The notes: generated by a model not told the origin, from the letters alone. A stretch of DNA of 64,000 bases from Flavobacterium croceum DSM 17960 (GCF_002917885.1 NZ_PQNY01000005.1:113555-177554); one strand, 5' to 3'; counted from the stretch's first letter, positions 44,739-53,026 are shown. Made by a program: numbers and translations.

Positions 44739-45244
44739 TATACATTCATAAAAATTAAATCGCTTTTTAAATTTAATTTCCAAGTAAACCAAGATGTTTG
44801 AAACCAACTTCCTTTTTTTTCTTTGATGAAATTAAATCGTTTACTTGGTATCAAAACCTGGACTTTGTGCTGCTGGAACATTTCGCTTCGCTTTTTGCCT
44901 TCCAGAGTTGTTATAGGGAGCAACATCATAAAAGGTTTGTCCAATTCAAATGCTCTTTTCAAGAATTGATCTTTCAATGAATAAGGCGGATTGGTTATAA
45001 TCAAATCATACTGATGAGGTTCATATTCAAAAAAATCTAAATCATCTTTCAGATGGGATTTTATAACTTTAAAACCATTCGCTTCTAAAACATTAACAAT
45101 TTCACTATTCTCAATTGCGGTGCATTCCCATATTATTTTGACAGTATTAGGAATATAAGGAAGAATGCACTCTATAGCTTCTTTTGGTGTGTATAATTCG
45201 TCAAAAGCACCTCTTTTGATATAATCTATTTTGTTTTGTATCAT
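44738..45244 (-). CDS. DNA adenine N6-methyltransferase-like protein
   Basis: This is a 168-residue protein with the catalytic motif ITNPPYSLKDQF (about residues 82-93), the NPPY box of amino-methyltransferases. The N-terminal DELYTPKEAIECILPYI is the usual entry to the SAM pocket. It is short for a stand-alone methylase and has no target-recognition domain, like phage-encoded orphan adenine methyltransferases. It is the last gene of a minus-strand set (47378 to 44738), separated from the next upstream gene by 89 bases. Confidence 0.8.
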   Translation of the reverse strand: MIQNKIDYIKRGAFDELYTPKEAIECILPYIPNTVKIIWECTAIENSEIVNVLEANGFKVIKSHLKDDLDFFEYEPHQYDLIITNPPYSLKDQFLKRAFELDKPFMMLLPITTLEGKKRSEMFQQHKVQVLIPSKRFNFIKEKKGSWFQTSWFTWKLNLKSDLIFMNV

Positions 45245-45333
45245 AACGGTTATTATTAAATATAAAAGCCCATTCCGTTAGGTTTGGGCTTTCAATTTGT
45301 TTAACCCAAAGGTCACCACAACTAGGGCTAAAC

Positions 45334-45510
45334 TTATTTTTTGTGCTTCTTATTTAGGCTTTTAAGCAGTAGCGAAATCGTATAACTGACAACAGCTCCA
45401 ACAGTAGCCAAAACAACTGTTTTTGCAATATCATCAGAAGAAAGATTGGGTACAATACTTAAAAACGTACCTCCAGCAGTTCCCATCAATGTGGGATTAT
45501 TGGCTGTCAT
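45334..45510 (-). CDS. Small Gly/Ala-rich membrane protein
   Basis: This 58-residue protein is encoded on the minus strand, with ATG at 45510-45508 and TAA at 45336-45334. It begins MTANNPTLMGTAGGTFL, has one hydrophobic helix (KTVVLATVGAVVSYTISLLL) and ends in a basic tail, SLNKKHKK. It overlaps the end of the next upstream gene by 14 bases, which supports translation. Together with that gene it resembles pairs of tiny membrane proteins of phages or satellites. Function is unknown; holin-like or virion membrane roles are possible. Confidence 0.65.
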   Translation of the reverse strand: MTANNPTLMGTAGGTFLSIVPNLSSDDIAKTVVLATVGAVVSYTISLLLKSLNKKHKK

Positions 45511-45709
45511 CAGTTGTAGTAAGTTGGCTTACGGCAGAAATAACTCCGCCAGCAACTGCAACATAACCACCAATAGAAACTACTGCTACAGGTAACGCTA
45601 CAGGCGCGGCCAAAATAGTTCCACCAACGGCAGCTAATGCCAAACCAATAGTTCGAAGCACTTTGAAAAACTTTGGTATGGGAGCTTTTGCTCTCTTAAT
45701 TAAGTTCAT
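45497..45709 (-). CDS. Small hydrophobic membrane protein
   Basis: This is a 70-residue protein. A basic N-terminus (MNLIKRAKAPIPKFFK) precedes two Gly/Ala/Val-rich hydrophobic helices (GLALAAVGGTILAAPVALPV and VVSIGGYVAVAGGVISAVS), and it ends TTTDDSQ. I use ATG at 45709 rather than an upstream TTG at 45733. It lies between the lipoprotein-like gene and another tiny membrane protein, with overlaps. The pattern is that of small phage membrane proteins. No family is recognised. Confidence 0.6.
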   Translation of the reverse strand: MNLIKRAKAPIPKFFKVLRTIGLALAAVGGTILAAPVALPVAVVSIGGYVAVAGGVISAVSQLTTTDDSQ

Positions 45710-45736
45710 AATCTTAGTTTTTAAATTCAACAAAAA

Positions 45737-46219
45737 TTACTGACCAATAGTTGTACTTTTTCCACCGACTTCCAAACTATCTCGATTGGTCTCTCTTTTG
45801 ATAATGACATTGTCTTTTGAACCACCAATCTCTCTTGAACTGTAATTCCCTGTTGAGGTAGTGTTTCTTCCGCCAATTTCACTAGCTTCTGAAGAAGTTC
45901 TTTGAAGTGTACCACTTGAGCTTTTTCCACCACCAATACTATCGCGAGCAAAAGAAGTACATTCACCTTTAATGCCTTTGCATCCTCCAATTTCTCCGTC
46001 AGAACATAGTCCGCAAGTACATCTCGACAAACTCTCACTTGGGTTAGCTTCCTTGTGAAAATCAGTTTTTAAATTGACTTCACTTTTTGGCAAAACACCT
46101 GAATTGGATTGATCATCACAACTTACAAATCCAATTGTTGCAAATAAAACAAGCATAAACATACTAATGCTCTTAAAAATACTTTTTGTTGGAGTTGAAA
46201 CTCCTAATAAATTTTTCAT
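45737..46219 (-). CDS. Secreted protein with five IGG-type repeats
   Basis: This is a 160-residue protein with a long N-terminal region and lipobox-like FVSC at Cys34. It has a Cys-rich segment (CTCGLCSDGEIGGCKG) and then repeats centred on [E/S]-[I/V]-GG about every 15-21 residues: GEIGG, DSIGG, SEIGG, REIGG, LEVGG. The repeats are Ser/Thr/Gly-rich and resemble a surface or fibrous repeat region. I recognise no family. It is part of the minus-strand cassette, six bases from the DUF5675 gene. Confidence 0.6.
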   Translation of the reverse strand: MKNLLGVSTPTKSIFKSISMFMLVLFATIGFVSCDDQSNSGVLPKSEVNLKTDFHKEANPSESLSRCTCGLCSDGEIGGCKGIKGECTSFARDSIGGGKSSSGTLQRTSSEASEIGGRNTTSTGNYSSREIGGSKDNVIIKRETNRDSLEVGGKSTTIGQ

Positions 46220-46224
46220 AATTC

Positions 46225-46620
46225 TTATGATTTAATAATTAATAAAACTGCTTCTGTGCTATCTAAAGCACGGTAAACCAAGTTTTTCAACTTGATAAAA
46301 GCCTTTCTCGACATCAAGCCTAAACCAGGTCCAGAAAGTTTTGTAACTGGAGCAATACAACCCTGCAATTCCTTTTGAGCATTGTTAGCAGGATGAAATA
46401 GAATAAATTTTCTATTCGGTACATCCACCAATTCTAAATGCCATTTGTATTTTGCACTGTATCGCTTTCTAATAAAATATTTCCCTTCCGGAACACAGGA
46501 AACCTTCGTTTCGTTCATCTTCCACGGCAATTCAATGGTGTTACAAATCAATTTGCCTTCGCATTCGAGTTTGCCATTCGTTCCTTCAGGGAAATAAGTT
46601 CTAGTTAACCAAATAACCAT
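46225..46620 (-). CDS. DUF5675-family protein
   Basis: This is a 131-residue protein matching DUF5675: RTYFPEGTNGKL at the start, ICNTIELPWKMNE, then VPEGKYFIRKRYS, FHPANNAQKELQGCIAP with the conserved His and Cys, and GPGLGLMSRKAF. The His...Cys arrangement recalls L,D-transpeptidase-like folds, and members are common in phages and integrated elements. A cell-wall role is only inferred. It overlaps the upstream gene by one base (stop and start share 46620). Confidence 0.8.
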   Translation of the reverse strand: MVIWLTRTYFPEGTNGKLECEGKLICNTIELPWKMNETKVSCVPEGKYFIRKRYSAKYKWHLELVDVPNRKFILFHPANNAQKELQGCIAPVTKLSGPGLGLMSRKAFIKLKNLVYRALDSTEAVLLIIKS

Positions 46621-47378
46621 TACACACCGCTGTCAACTTTTGCAATAGACAATGGGTTAAAAGCACCATTTTTCAATGGGTACATTTGTCCATTTATCTC
46701 CTGATAGAACTCAACACCTAGAGCCAAAAATAAAGGCTTAGTTGAGTTAGCAGTAACCGCATTAACTTGGTTAATTGGAGCAGTAGCAGTTCCGTCCCAA
46801 GGCAAGATTGCCGTTTCAGAAGTAGCAACCACATACGTTTCAGCTTCAAAATCAATTTCAGCTCCACCAGAAATGATTTTGTAGTGAGTAGTTCCACTTG
46901 GAGCAGCAATCATATTCACTGGAATAAATGATGCTAAATCCACAGTAATTTCTCCAGCCACACGGTCAATAGTTGCCACGAACGGAGCAAACAGAGTGGT
47001 TCCAAGCTTACCACGAATATTGAATTCAAAACCAAATAACAGTTCAGCTTCTCCATCAATTACGTTTCGCAAACCACGTTCACTAACTGTATCTGCTTGG
47101 ATAACTTTAACCATCGCTTGTGTCAAACGACTAACCATTCTACTATCCGCAGAATTTAAAAGCAATGGTCGTAAAGCCGTTCTAAGCATTTTTCCTGCCT
47201 TTCCAGCTCTACCAAACTCGGAACCATTCTCACGAGTTCTCTGAAACGCAGGGTCACTCGCAATTCTGCTCGCATCAATTCCACCTTTTTCTCTTGCCAA
47301 GTGCCCGTCCTGGGTTTTGTAAAAAGTAATATCTCCGATAGTACCTTTCAATTTAATTATGCCTTTCTGTCTAGCCAT
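46620..47378 (-). CDS. Conserved hypothetical protein of Bacteroidota elements
   Basis: This is a 252-residue protein starting MARQKGIIKLKGTIGDITFY, then REKGGIDASRIASDPAFQRTRENG and GRAGKAGKMLRTALRPL. I know this N-terminus as widespread and well conserved in Bacteroidota genomes beside DUF5675 genes, but no function is known to me. The C-terminal half is beta-rich with a jelly-roll-like strand pattern, and many residues are small or hydroxylated, so a virion or coat role is conceivable. It is the first gene of the minus-strand cassette. Confidence 0.75.
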   Translation of the reverse strand: MARQKGIIKLKGTIGDITFYKTQDGHLAREKGGIDASRIASDPAFQRTRENGSEFGRAGKAGKMLRTALRPLLLNSADSRMVSRLTQAMVKVIQADTVSERGLRNVIDGEAELLFGFEFNIRGKLGTTLFAPFVATIDRVAGEITVDLASFIPVNMIAAPSGTTHYKIISGGAEIDFEAETYVVATSETAILPWDGTATAPINQVNAVTANSTKPLFLALGVEFYQEINGQMYPLKNGAFNPLSIAKVDSGV

Positions 47379-47644
47379 AACTTCAAAATTTTGTTAAACA
47401 TTCATCTAAAATCTCCTTCATTCTTTCAATCAGTTGCAACCACATTTTGAATGATTAAAGCAAAGTTTACAAAGCATTTCACTAAAGAAAAAGTAACAAG
47501 TGTACCATATGTCCAAAATCGACACAAGTGTCTTAAATGAACATAAAAAAGCATTAAATAAGTATGAAAAATTATAACTAAATTGCAAAAGATTTTCTGC
47601 ACGTCAGAAGTATAGCATAGCTATATCAAAGGTATAGATAAAGT

Positions 47645-47848
47645 ATGAAATTGAATAATCAGAGGGTGTGCATCTATCCAAAGGACATACAACGAATAAC
47701 AGGCAAGAGTTATCGTCAATGTACTAGATTGATGCAAAAGATAAAAAAAGACCTCAATAAGCTCGAAAATGAGTTTCTAACGATTGAAGAGTTCTGTACA
47801 TATAGTGGCATAAAATATGAACAAGTAACTCACTTGATTTTTGGTTAA
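47645..47848 (+). CDS. Small helical, possibly DNA-binding protein
   Basis: This is a 67-residue protein: CIYPKDIQRITGKSYRQCTRLMQKIKKDL looks like one helix-turn-helix, and FLTIEEFCTYSGIKYEQVTHLI like a second (excisionase-style) one. It is divergent from the minus-strand cassette that starts at 47378. The intervening 266 bases contain the palindrome GACAC-AA-GTGTC (47521-47532). It could be a local regulator of that cassette. The family is not recognised with certainty. Confidence 0.65.
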   Translation: MKLNNQRVCIYPKDIQRITGKSYRQCTRLMQKIKKDLNKLENEFLTIEEFCTYSGIKYEQVTHLIFG

Positions 47849-48076
47849 ATTAGAAGAAATGCTAAAACAAATTTTAATCAAGAAAAGTAGCGACAAGCAC
47901 TTAAATAACTAGTTCAATTTTTAGTCTTGATGCTTTACTATTCAAATAATTATCCTTATATTTGACTACTTTGAATTTAGAATAATAGTAGCCTTATAAA
48001 AGAGGTGTCAGTCGAGGTGTCACTTAAATTAAATGCTTTGCGAAGTATTGATTTTATTGGTGGCTTTTGTAGCAGA

Positions 48077-48095
48077 CAAATCCCTCTTTCTCCGC
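48077..48095 (+). other. Attachment-site junction: 3' end of a tRNA-Ser gene
   Basis: CAAATCCCTCTTTCTCCGC has the sequence expected for the T-loop/T-stem 3' half and acceptor stem of a Flavobacterial tRNA-Ser, without CCA. The DNA upstream does not continue the tRNA, so only a 19-nt fragment is present. Tyrosine recombinases often integrate at this point. The perfect terminator after it (48105) is probably the original tRNA terminator. The element therefore lies to the left and chromosome or another island to the right. Confidence 0.68.
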
Positions 48096-48104
48096 AAACT
48101 TCAA

Positions 48105-48135
48105 AACCGATTAGGAAACTAATCGGTTTTTTTAT
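48105..48135 (+). terminator. Rho-independent terminator after the tRNA-Ser fragment
   Basis: AACCGATTAG (48105-48114) and CTAATCGGTT (48119-48128) are perfect complements around GAAA, followed by a run of T. It fits as the terminator of the tRNA gene used as integration site. Confidence 0.85.
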
Positions 48136-48769
48136 TGGTCTCAAATATAGTTTAAAACTATGCACTTTGAGTGCATCTCGCTTTAGCTTCTAAAAAGTTT
48201 TGCCACTGATTAAGATGATTTAAAAGATTTAATCAGCGGAAATTATTTTAATCAGTGGCAGTTTTTGCTTTTCAGTCTTGCAGACTTTTAGTCTGCCAAC
48301 CAAACCTATGGACTTCTAGTCCATAGTGGTTTAGTTTTCAATCGAACCATTTTTTGTTTACTGCACATGCAATCTTGCCAAATACAATACAATTCGTAGT
48401 ACTTACAGTTTTACTGTACAAAAAACTCGAATAGGTTTTTGTAAAGCTTGTTAAATTACTTTTTATTGAGTTTACGAAAATTTTACGAAAAAAAATTTAA
48501 ACAACCGTTCAAAACACCTTATAAAACAAGGGTTTTGGTGATTTTAGAGGGGATATGATGTTTTTTAAAATCCTCAAAACCAAATCATTACAAAACAAAC
48601 TAAAAGTAGTTTAAAGATAACATATTGTTAAAAACTCATGGGTTTTGTGAATAAGTTTGGCTTTCTTTTTTACTGAAATTTAATAACCTTTGTATCTGTC
48701 GATCAAGTAAATATCCGAAGATTTGCTCAGAGGCAAAAAAATATTTTTATTATTTAAAACTCAAAAATT

Positions 48770-49153
48770 ATGAGTATAAAATTTAAAGTTCTTCTTAGAA
48801 AGAACCCGCAAGATATTCTTGCACCCGAAAAATTTTATGCTGCAGCTATTGCAGATGGAGAAACCGATTTGGAAAAACTCGCGGAGTTAATTTCTTATCA
48901 ATGTACGGTAACCGAAGCCGATTGCTATGCGGTATTGATGTCTTTAGAACACAATATTATTAGCGAATTAAACGAAGGGCGTATTGTAAAATTAGGACGT
49001 TTGGGCAACTTTCAAGTCGGGCTTAGCTCTGAGGGCAAAGAAACGGCAGAAGAAGTAACCTCTAGTGTTATCAAAAAGAATCGTATTTTATTCCGTCCAG
49101 GAAAAAAATTACGCACTTTATTAAGTACACTAACGTACCGAAAAGCGAGCTAG
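48770..49153 (+). CDS. HU-like DNA-binding protein
   Basis: This is a 127-residue protein of the Bacteroidota HU-like (IHF/HU fold) family. It starts MSIKFKVLLRKNPQDILAPEKFYA, and the central block ISELNEGRIVKLGRLGNFQVGLSS corresponds to the HU saddle. It is longer at the N-terminus than classical HU (about 90). It binds DNA and compacts or bends it. Its 3' untranslated region contains the first copy of a structured element that occurs again about 400 bases later. Confidence 0.85.
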   Translation: MSIKFKVLLRKNPQDILAPEKFYAAAIADGETDLEKLAELISYQCTVTEADCYAVLMSLEHNIISELNEGRIVKLGRLGNFQVGLSSEGKETAEEVTSSVIKKNRILFRPGKKLRTLLSTLTYRKAS

Positions 49154-49222
49154 TAACCCGCATCATGTAGAGCATTTTTACATGTTTGAAAGCCTCGAGT
49201 GTTCCCGCACTCGAGGTTTTTT
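49147..49222 (+). ncRNA. Structured 3' element, copy A, with TTCCCG-loop terminator
   Basis: Copy A overlaps the HU stop codon region. It has AGCTAGTAACCCG, a hairpin CATGTA/TACATG (49164-49169/49179-49184), GAAAGCCTCGA, and a terminator-like hairpin CCTCGAGTG/CACTCGAGG (49193-49201/49208-49216) with loop TTCCCG and a T-run. Copy B shares the unpaired sequences and loop but has a different stem sequence. Confidence 0.55.
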
Positions 49223-49251
49223 GTTTTGTTTACTCCGAAAATTTTCGTCAA

Positions 49252-49338
49252 TTCGTCCCGACGAAGCAAAAGTTTCGTCCTGACGAGGCAAAACGTTCGT
49301 CCTGATGAGACAAAAGAACGATCAGGTCGAACTAAAAG
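49252..49338 (+). repeat. Four degenerate 22-bp tandem repeats
   Basis: Units begin at 49252, 49273, 49295 and 49317. The first three follow TTCGTCC(C/T)GA(C/T)GA(A/G)(G/A)CAAAA; the fourth is more diverged. Each contains a short CGTCC-GACG palindrome. They form part of a short open frame that I do not consider a gene. Confidence 0.6.
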
Positions 49339-49533
49339 AACCCTCTTGAAACAGAAAAAAAACGTAAAAACGTACTTACTTTTAGTTCAATACGCCACAG
49401 ATTATTGTAAAATTGAGGCAAAATCATCAAAAAAAGCTATGTTTTAAGCCTCTATGTAAGGTGTTTCTATAGAATTTAGAGTAGTAAAAGGGTGTAAAAA
49501 AGACAAAAAAATAGGTTGTAGGGCATAAAAAAA

Positions 49534-49620
49534 GCTCAAAAAAAGCAGCTAGTAACCCGTCTTTTTGAGCAAATTTTAATGTTCGAAAGCCTCGAATAGT
49601 TCCCGCTATTCGTTTTCGAA
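49534..49620 (+). ncRNA. Structured element, copy B, with TTCCCG loop
   Basis: Copy B repeats AGCTAGTAACCCG (49547-49559), GAGCA, ATGTTCGAAAGCCTCGA and the hexaloop TTCCCG (49600-49605), here closed by CGAATAG/CTATTCG. The first motif is additionally enclosed by GCTCAAAAA/TTTTTGAGC (49534-49542/49562-49570). No coding gene adjoins it, so it may be an independent small RNA. Confidence 0.5.
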
Positions 49621-49958
49621 ATACGGGGTAAATATACTATATTGTTATGGTATTATTGCAACAGATGTTGAAAACTTACAAAAACAGTCGAAAATAAAAG
49701 CCTTACAAGCAGTATGTTATTAACAATACTAGTGTTTAAACAAGAAAATTCTTAATTTACACTTTCCGTTTTTTTCTAGAGTATTACTCTTTTTGTTTCC
49801 GTTAGAATAAATGGAAAGTGTAAAAACAAATTACGGAAAACCACAATATTACTCCAAAAACTACTTTTAGTTTTGTATGTCTAGTAAAAAAAGGGTAAAA
49901 TGCCTACAAAATATTACGATGCTTTGTACTGTATACATTCTTTTATTGTTTAAAAATC

Positions 49959-49990
49959 TTGTTTTACTCTAAAATAATTACTTACTTTTG
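49959..49990 (+). promoter_or_regulatory. Probable promoter of the type I restriction operon
   Basis: A TTG (49959-49961, -33 region) and the perfect -7 box TACTTTTG (49983-49990) are separated by 21 bases, the Bacteroidota arrangement. The hsdR ATG follows 45 bases later. Confidence 0.65.
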
Positions 49991-50035
49991 AAAATTAATG
50001 ATATTTGAATACATTCACTTCATTATACCTATTGC

Positions 50036-53026
50036 ATGACCAAGGAGAACCAAATAGAGCAGAGCTTAATCAATAAACTTATTGATTTAAAATTTACCAA
50101 TCGACCAGACATTAAAGATAGATTTTCTCTTGAACAAAACTTTCGTGAAAAGTTTGAAGCACTCAATCGTGTTCGTTTAAGCAATTCGGAATTTGCTCGA
50201 TTGCGCGATGAAATTATTACACCCGATGTTTTTGTAGCTTCTAAAACCTTGCGTGAGAAAAACTATTTTCAACGTGAAGATGGAACGCCTTTACATTATA
50301 CCTTGGTAAACATTAAAGATTGGTGCAAAAACGATTTTGAAGTTGTCAATCAATTACGCATCAATACCGAAAACAGTAACCATCGTTACGATGTGGTTAT
50401 TTTAATTAATGGGTTGCCTATGGTTCAAGTAGAATTAAAGGCAGTTGGCATATCGCCAAGACAAGCCATGCAACAAATTGTAGATTACAAAAATGATGCT
50501 GGCAATGGGTATACCAATTCGTTAATGTGTTTTATGCAACTGTTTATTGTAAGTAATCAATACAATACGTATTACTTTGCCAATAATAAAAACCAACATT
50601 TTCAATTTAATGCCGACGAGCAGTTTTTGCCAGTTTACCAATTTGCAGACGAGAGTAATAAAAAAATTACACACTTAGATTCATTTGCCGATAAGTTTTT
50701 AACCAAATGCACTTTAGGGGAATTAATTAGTAAATACATGGTACTCGTAGAGAGTGAGCAAAAGCTATTAGTAATGCGTCCTTACCAAATATATGCCGTT
50801 AAAAACATAGTAGATTGTATTAATCAAAATCGTGGTAATGGTTATATTTGGCACACTACAGGTAGCGGAAAAACCTTAACTTCTTTTAAAGCCTCTACGC
50901 TATTAAAAGAAAACCCAGATATTGAAAAATGTTTATTTGTGGTAGATAGAAAAGATCTAGACCGACAAACGCGCGAAGAGTTTAATAAATTTCAAGAAGG
51001 GAGTGTAGAAGAAAACACCAATACCGAAAGTTTGGTAAGACGCTTGTTGTCTTCAGATTATTCAGATAAGGTAATTGTAACTACCATTCAAAAATTAGGA
51101 TTAGCATTAGACTCAAAAAACAATTATAAAGAACGCCTAAAGCCGTTAAGCGATAGCAGAATTGTGTTTATTTTTGACGAATGCCATCGTTCGCAATTTG
51201 GTGAAAACCATAAGGCTATTAAAGACTTTTTTCCTAAGGCACAATTGTTTGGTTTTACCGGTACACCTATTTTTGAGGAAAATTCTACTTACACTACCCG
51301 CGAAGGACAAGAAGCATCGTACAAAACCACCGAATCTATTTTTGAAAAACAATTTCCTGCTTACACCATTACCCATGCTATTGAAGACAAAAATGTATTG
51401 CGTTTTCATATCGATTATTTTAAAGGCAAAGGAGACGTAAACCCAAAACCAGGAGAACCTATTGCACAACAAGCGGTGGTTGATGCCATTATAGAGAAAC
51501 ACAATGCAGCTACCAATCAGCGTAAATTTAATGCCATTTTAGCAACAGCTTCTATCAACAACGCTATTGAATACTACCGATTGTTTAAGGCAACACAACA
51601 AAAAAAGAAACAACTAGACCCGTCTTATATTCCGTTAAATATTGCCTGTGTTTTTTCGCCACCTGCTCAAGTTTTGGCAAAAGAAGGCGATACCAAAAAC
51701 GCCGAAGACATCAAGCAATTGCAAGAAGATTTACTGCAAGAAAGAGAAGACAACAAAGTAAATCCAGAAGAAAAGAAAAACGCATTACTTGAAATTATTG
51801 ATGATTACAACAAGCAATATAAAACCAACCACACTATTAACGAGTTTGATGGCTATTACCAAAACGTACAAGCACGTATTAAACAGCAAAAATACAGCAA
51901 CCGCGATTATCCACACCACAATAAAATAGACATTACCATTGTAGTAGATATGTTGCTTACCGGTTTTGACTCTAAGTTTTTAAATACCTTGTATGTAGAT
52001 AAAAACTTAAAATACCACGGATTAATACAAGCGTTTTCTCGTACCAACCGTGTATTGAACGATACGAAACCGTATGGGAATATTTTAGATTTTCGTTCGC
52101 AACAAGAGCAAGTAAACCAAGCTATTACGTTGTTTTCTGGAGAAAAAAGTACCGATAAAGCCTTCAAGATTTGGATGGTTGAGCCTGCTCCGGTGGTTAT
52201 TGAGCAGTACAAAAATGCAGTAGAAGCCTTGGGTGTTTTTATGCACGATAACAATTTGGTCAATGAACCCCAAGAAGTGTATAACCTAAAAGGCGATAGT
52301 GCTAAAATTGCTTTTATTAAGAAATTTAAAGAAGTACAAAAGCTAAAAACAGAATTAGACCAATATACCGATCTAGACGAAACCCAAAAAGAAGTCATTG
52401 AAACCATTTTGCCAACCGATAAATTGCTGTCGTTTCGAAGTTCGTACATAGAAACCGCCAAACAGTTTAAAGCCAGACAAGACAAAGAAGGTAACGATGC
52501 ACCTGCCGATATACAACAATTGGATTTTGAATTTGTATTGTTTGCCTCGGCGGTGATAGATTACGATTACATTATTAATTTGGTGGCAGACAACCTGCAA
52601 ATGAAACCGTCTAAACAAAAAATGAGTAAAGACGAAATTATACGTTTGTTGAGTGCCACGTCCAATATGATGGAAGAGCAAGAAGATTTGAGCCAATACA
52701 TAAACAGCTTAGATTGGAACAGTGGGCAAGATGCCGACAAACTGCGAGAAGGCTACCAAGTTTTTAAAACCCAAAAAAACGAGGCAGAACTAACCGCTGT
52801 AGCCAATACACACGGGTTGGAAACCGCAGTTTTAAAAACATTTGTTGCCACTATAATAAACCGTTTAATATTTGATGGCGAACAACTAACCGATTTGTTG
52901 GAGCCCTTAGAACTCAACTGGAAAGAACGCAGTGTAAAAGAACAAGCCTTGATGACCGACTTGATACCCATACTAAAAAAACAAGCACAAGGTAGAGAAA
53001 TTAGTGGATTAACTGCTTACGAATAA
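50036..53026 (+). CDS. hsdR: Type I restriction enzyme R subunit (HsdR)
   Basis: This is a 996-residue protein. The N-terminal nuclease domain has PD-(D/E)XK residues around VVILINGLPMVQVELKA (about residues 119-135). The SF2 translocase carries WHTTGSGKTLTS (Walker A, about 279), FDECHRSQFG (DEAD-box type, about 380) and GFTGTPIF (motif III). A C-terminal helical region binds the methylase core. It translocates DNA and cuts unmethylated DNA as part of the R2M2S complex. It is the first gene of the locus, in the order R, GxxExxY, S, PrrC-like, M. No disruption is seen. Confidence 0.95.
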   Translation: MTKENQIEQSLINKLIDLKFTNRPDIKDRFSLEQNFREKFEALNRVRLSNSEFARLRDEIITPDVFVASKTLREKNYFQREDGTPLHYTLVNIKDWCKNDFEVVNQLRINTENSNHRYDVVILINGLPMVQVELKAVGISPRQAMQQIVDYKNDAGNGYTNSLMCFMQLFIVSNQYNTYYFANNKNQHFQFNADEQFLPVYQFADESNKKITHLDSFADKFLTKCTLGELISKYMVLVESEQKLLVMRPYQIYAVKNIVDCINQNRGNGYIWHTTGSGKTLTSFKASTLLKENPDIEKCLFVVDRKDLDRQTREEFNKFQEGSVEENTNTESLVRRLLSSDYSDKVIVTTIQKLGLALDSKNNYKERLKPLSDSRIVFIFDECHRSQFGENHKAIKDFFPKAQLFGFTGTPIFEENSTYTTREGQEASYKTTESIFEKQFPAYTITHAIEDKNVLRFHIDYFKGKGDVNPKPGEPIAQQAVVDAIIEKHNAATNQRKFNAILATASINNAIEYYRLFKATQQKKKQLDPSYIPLNIACVFSPPAQVLAKEGDTKNAEDIKQLQEDLLQEREDNKVNPEEKKNALLEIIDDYNKQYKTNHTINEFDGYYQNVQARIKQQKYSNRDYPHHNKIDITIVVDMLLTGFDSKFLNTLYVDKNLKYHGLIQAFSRTNRVLNDTKPYGNILDFRSQQEQVNQAITLFSGEKSTDKAFKIWMVEPAPVVIEQYKNAVEALGVFMHDNNLVNEPQEVYNLKGDSAKIAFIKKFKEVQKLKTELDQYTDLDETQKEVIETILPTDKLLSFRSSYIETAKQFKARQDKEGNDAPADIQQLDFEFVLFASAVIDYDYIINLVADNLQMKPSKQKMSKDEIIRLLSATSNMMEEQEDLSQYINSLDWNSGQDADKLREGYQVFKTQKNEAELTAVANTHGLETAVLKTFVATIINRLIFDGEQLTDLLEPLELNWKERSVKEQALMTDLIPILKKQAQGREISGLTAYE

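Larger units (their letters stand above)
47849..48769. other. Element end and flanking non-coding DNA
   Basis: The stretch holds a 9-base direct repeat GAGGTGTCA (48002-48010 and 48014-48022, possible integrase arm sites), the tRNA-Ser fragment and terminator listed separately, and two hairpin repeats. One pairs 48201-48212 with 48249-48260 (12 bp). The other pairs 48306-48314 with 48318-48326 (9 bp, loop TCT). No gene is evident. Confidence 0.6.
49154..50035. other. Gene-free region between HU-like gene and hsdR
   Basis: Besides the two structured elements and the tandem repeats, this contains a 12-bp inverted repeat (49756-49767 with 49813-49824) enclosing the odd palindrome AGAGTA-T-TACTCT (49778-49790). 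The palindrome lies about 200 bases before the hsdR promoter and could be a controller-type operator. Confidence 0.5.

Noticed and set aside
48077..48135. Complete tRNA-Ser gene
   Set aside because: Only the T-arm/acceptor 3' end is present; no anticodon or D-arm sequence lies upstream.
48005..48193. Open frames on both strands across the tRNA fragment
   Set aside because: They span the attachment site and its terminator and have no family resemblance.
49252..49338. Possible CRISPR-like array
   Set aside because: The repeats are directly abutting with no spacers of even length, and no cas genes are present.
49199..49447. 82-residue open frame after the HU-like gene
   Set aside because: It runs through the terminator hairpin and tandem repeats, and its peptide is repetitive and basic with no protein-like features.
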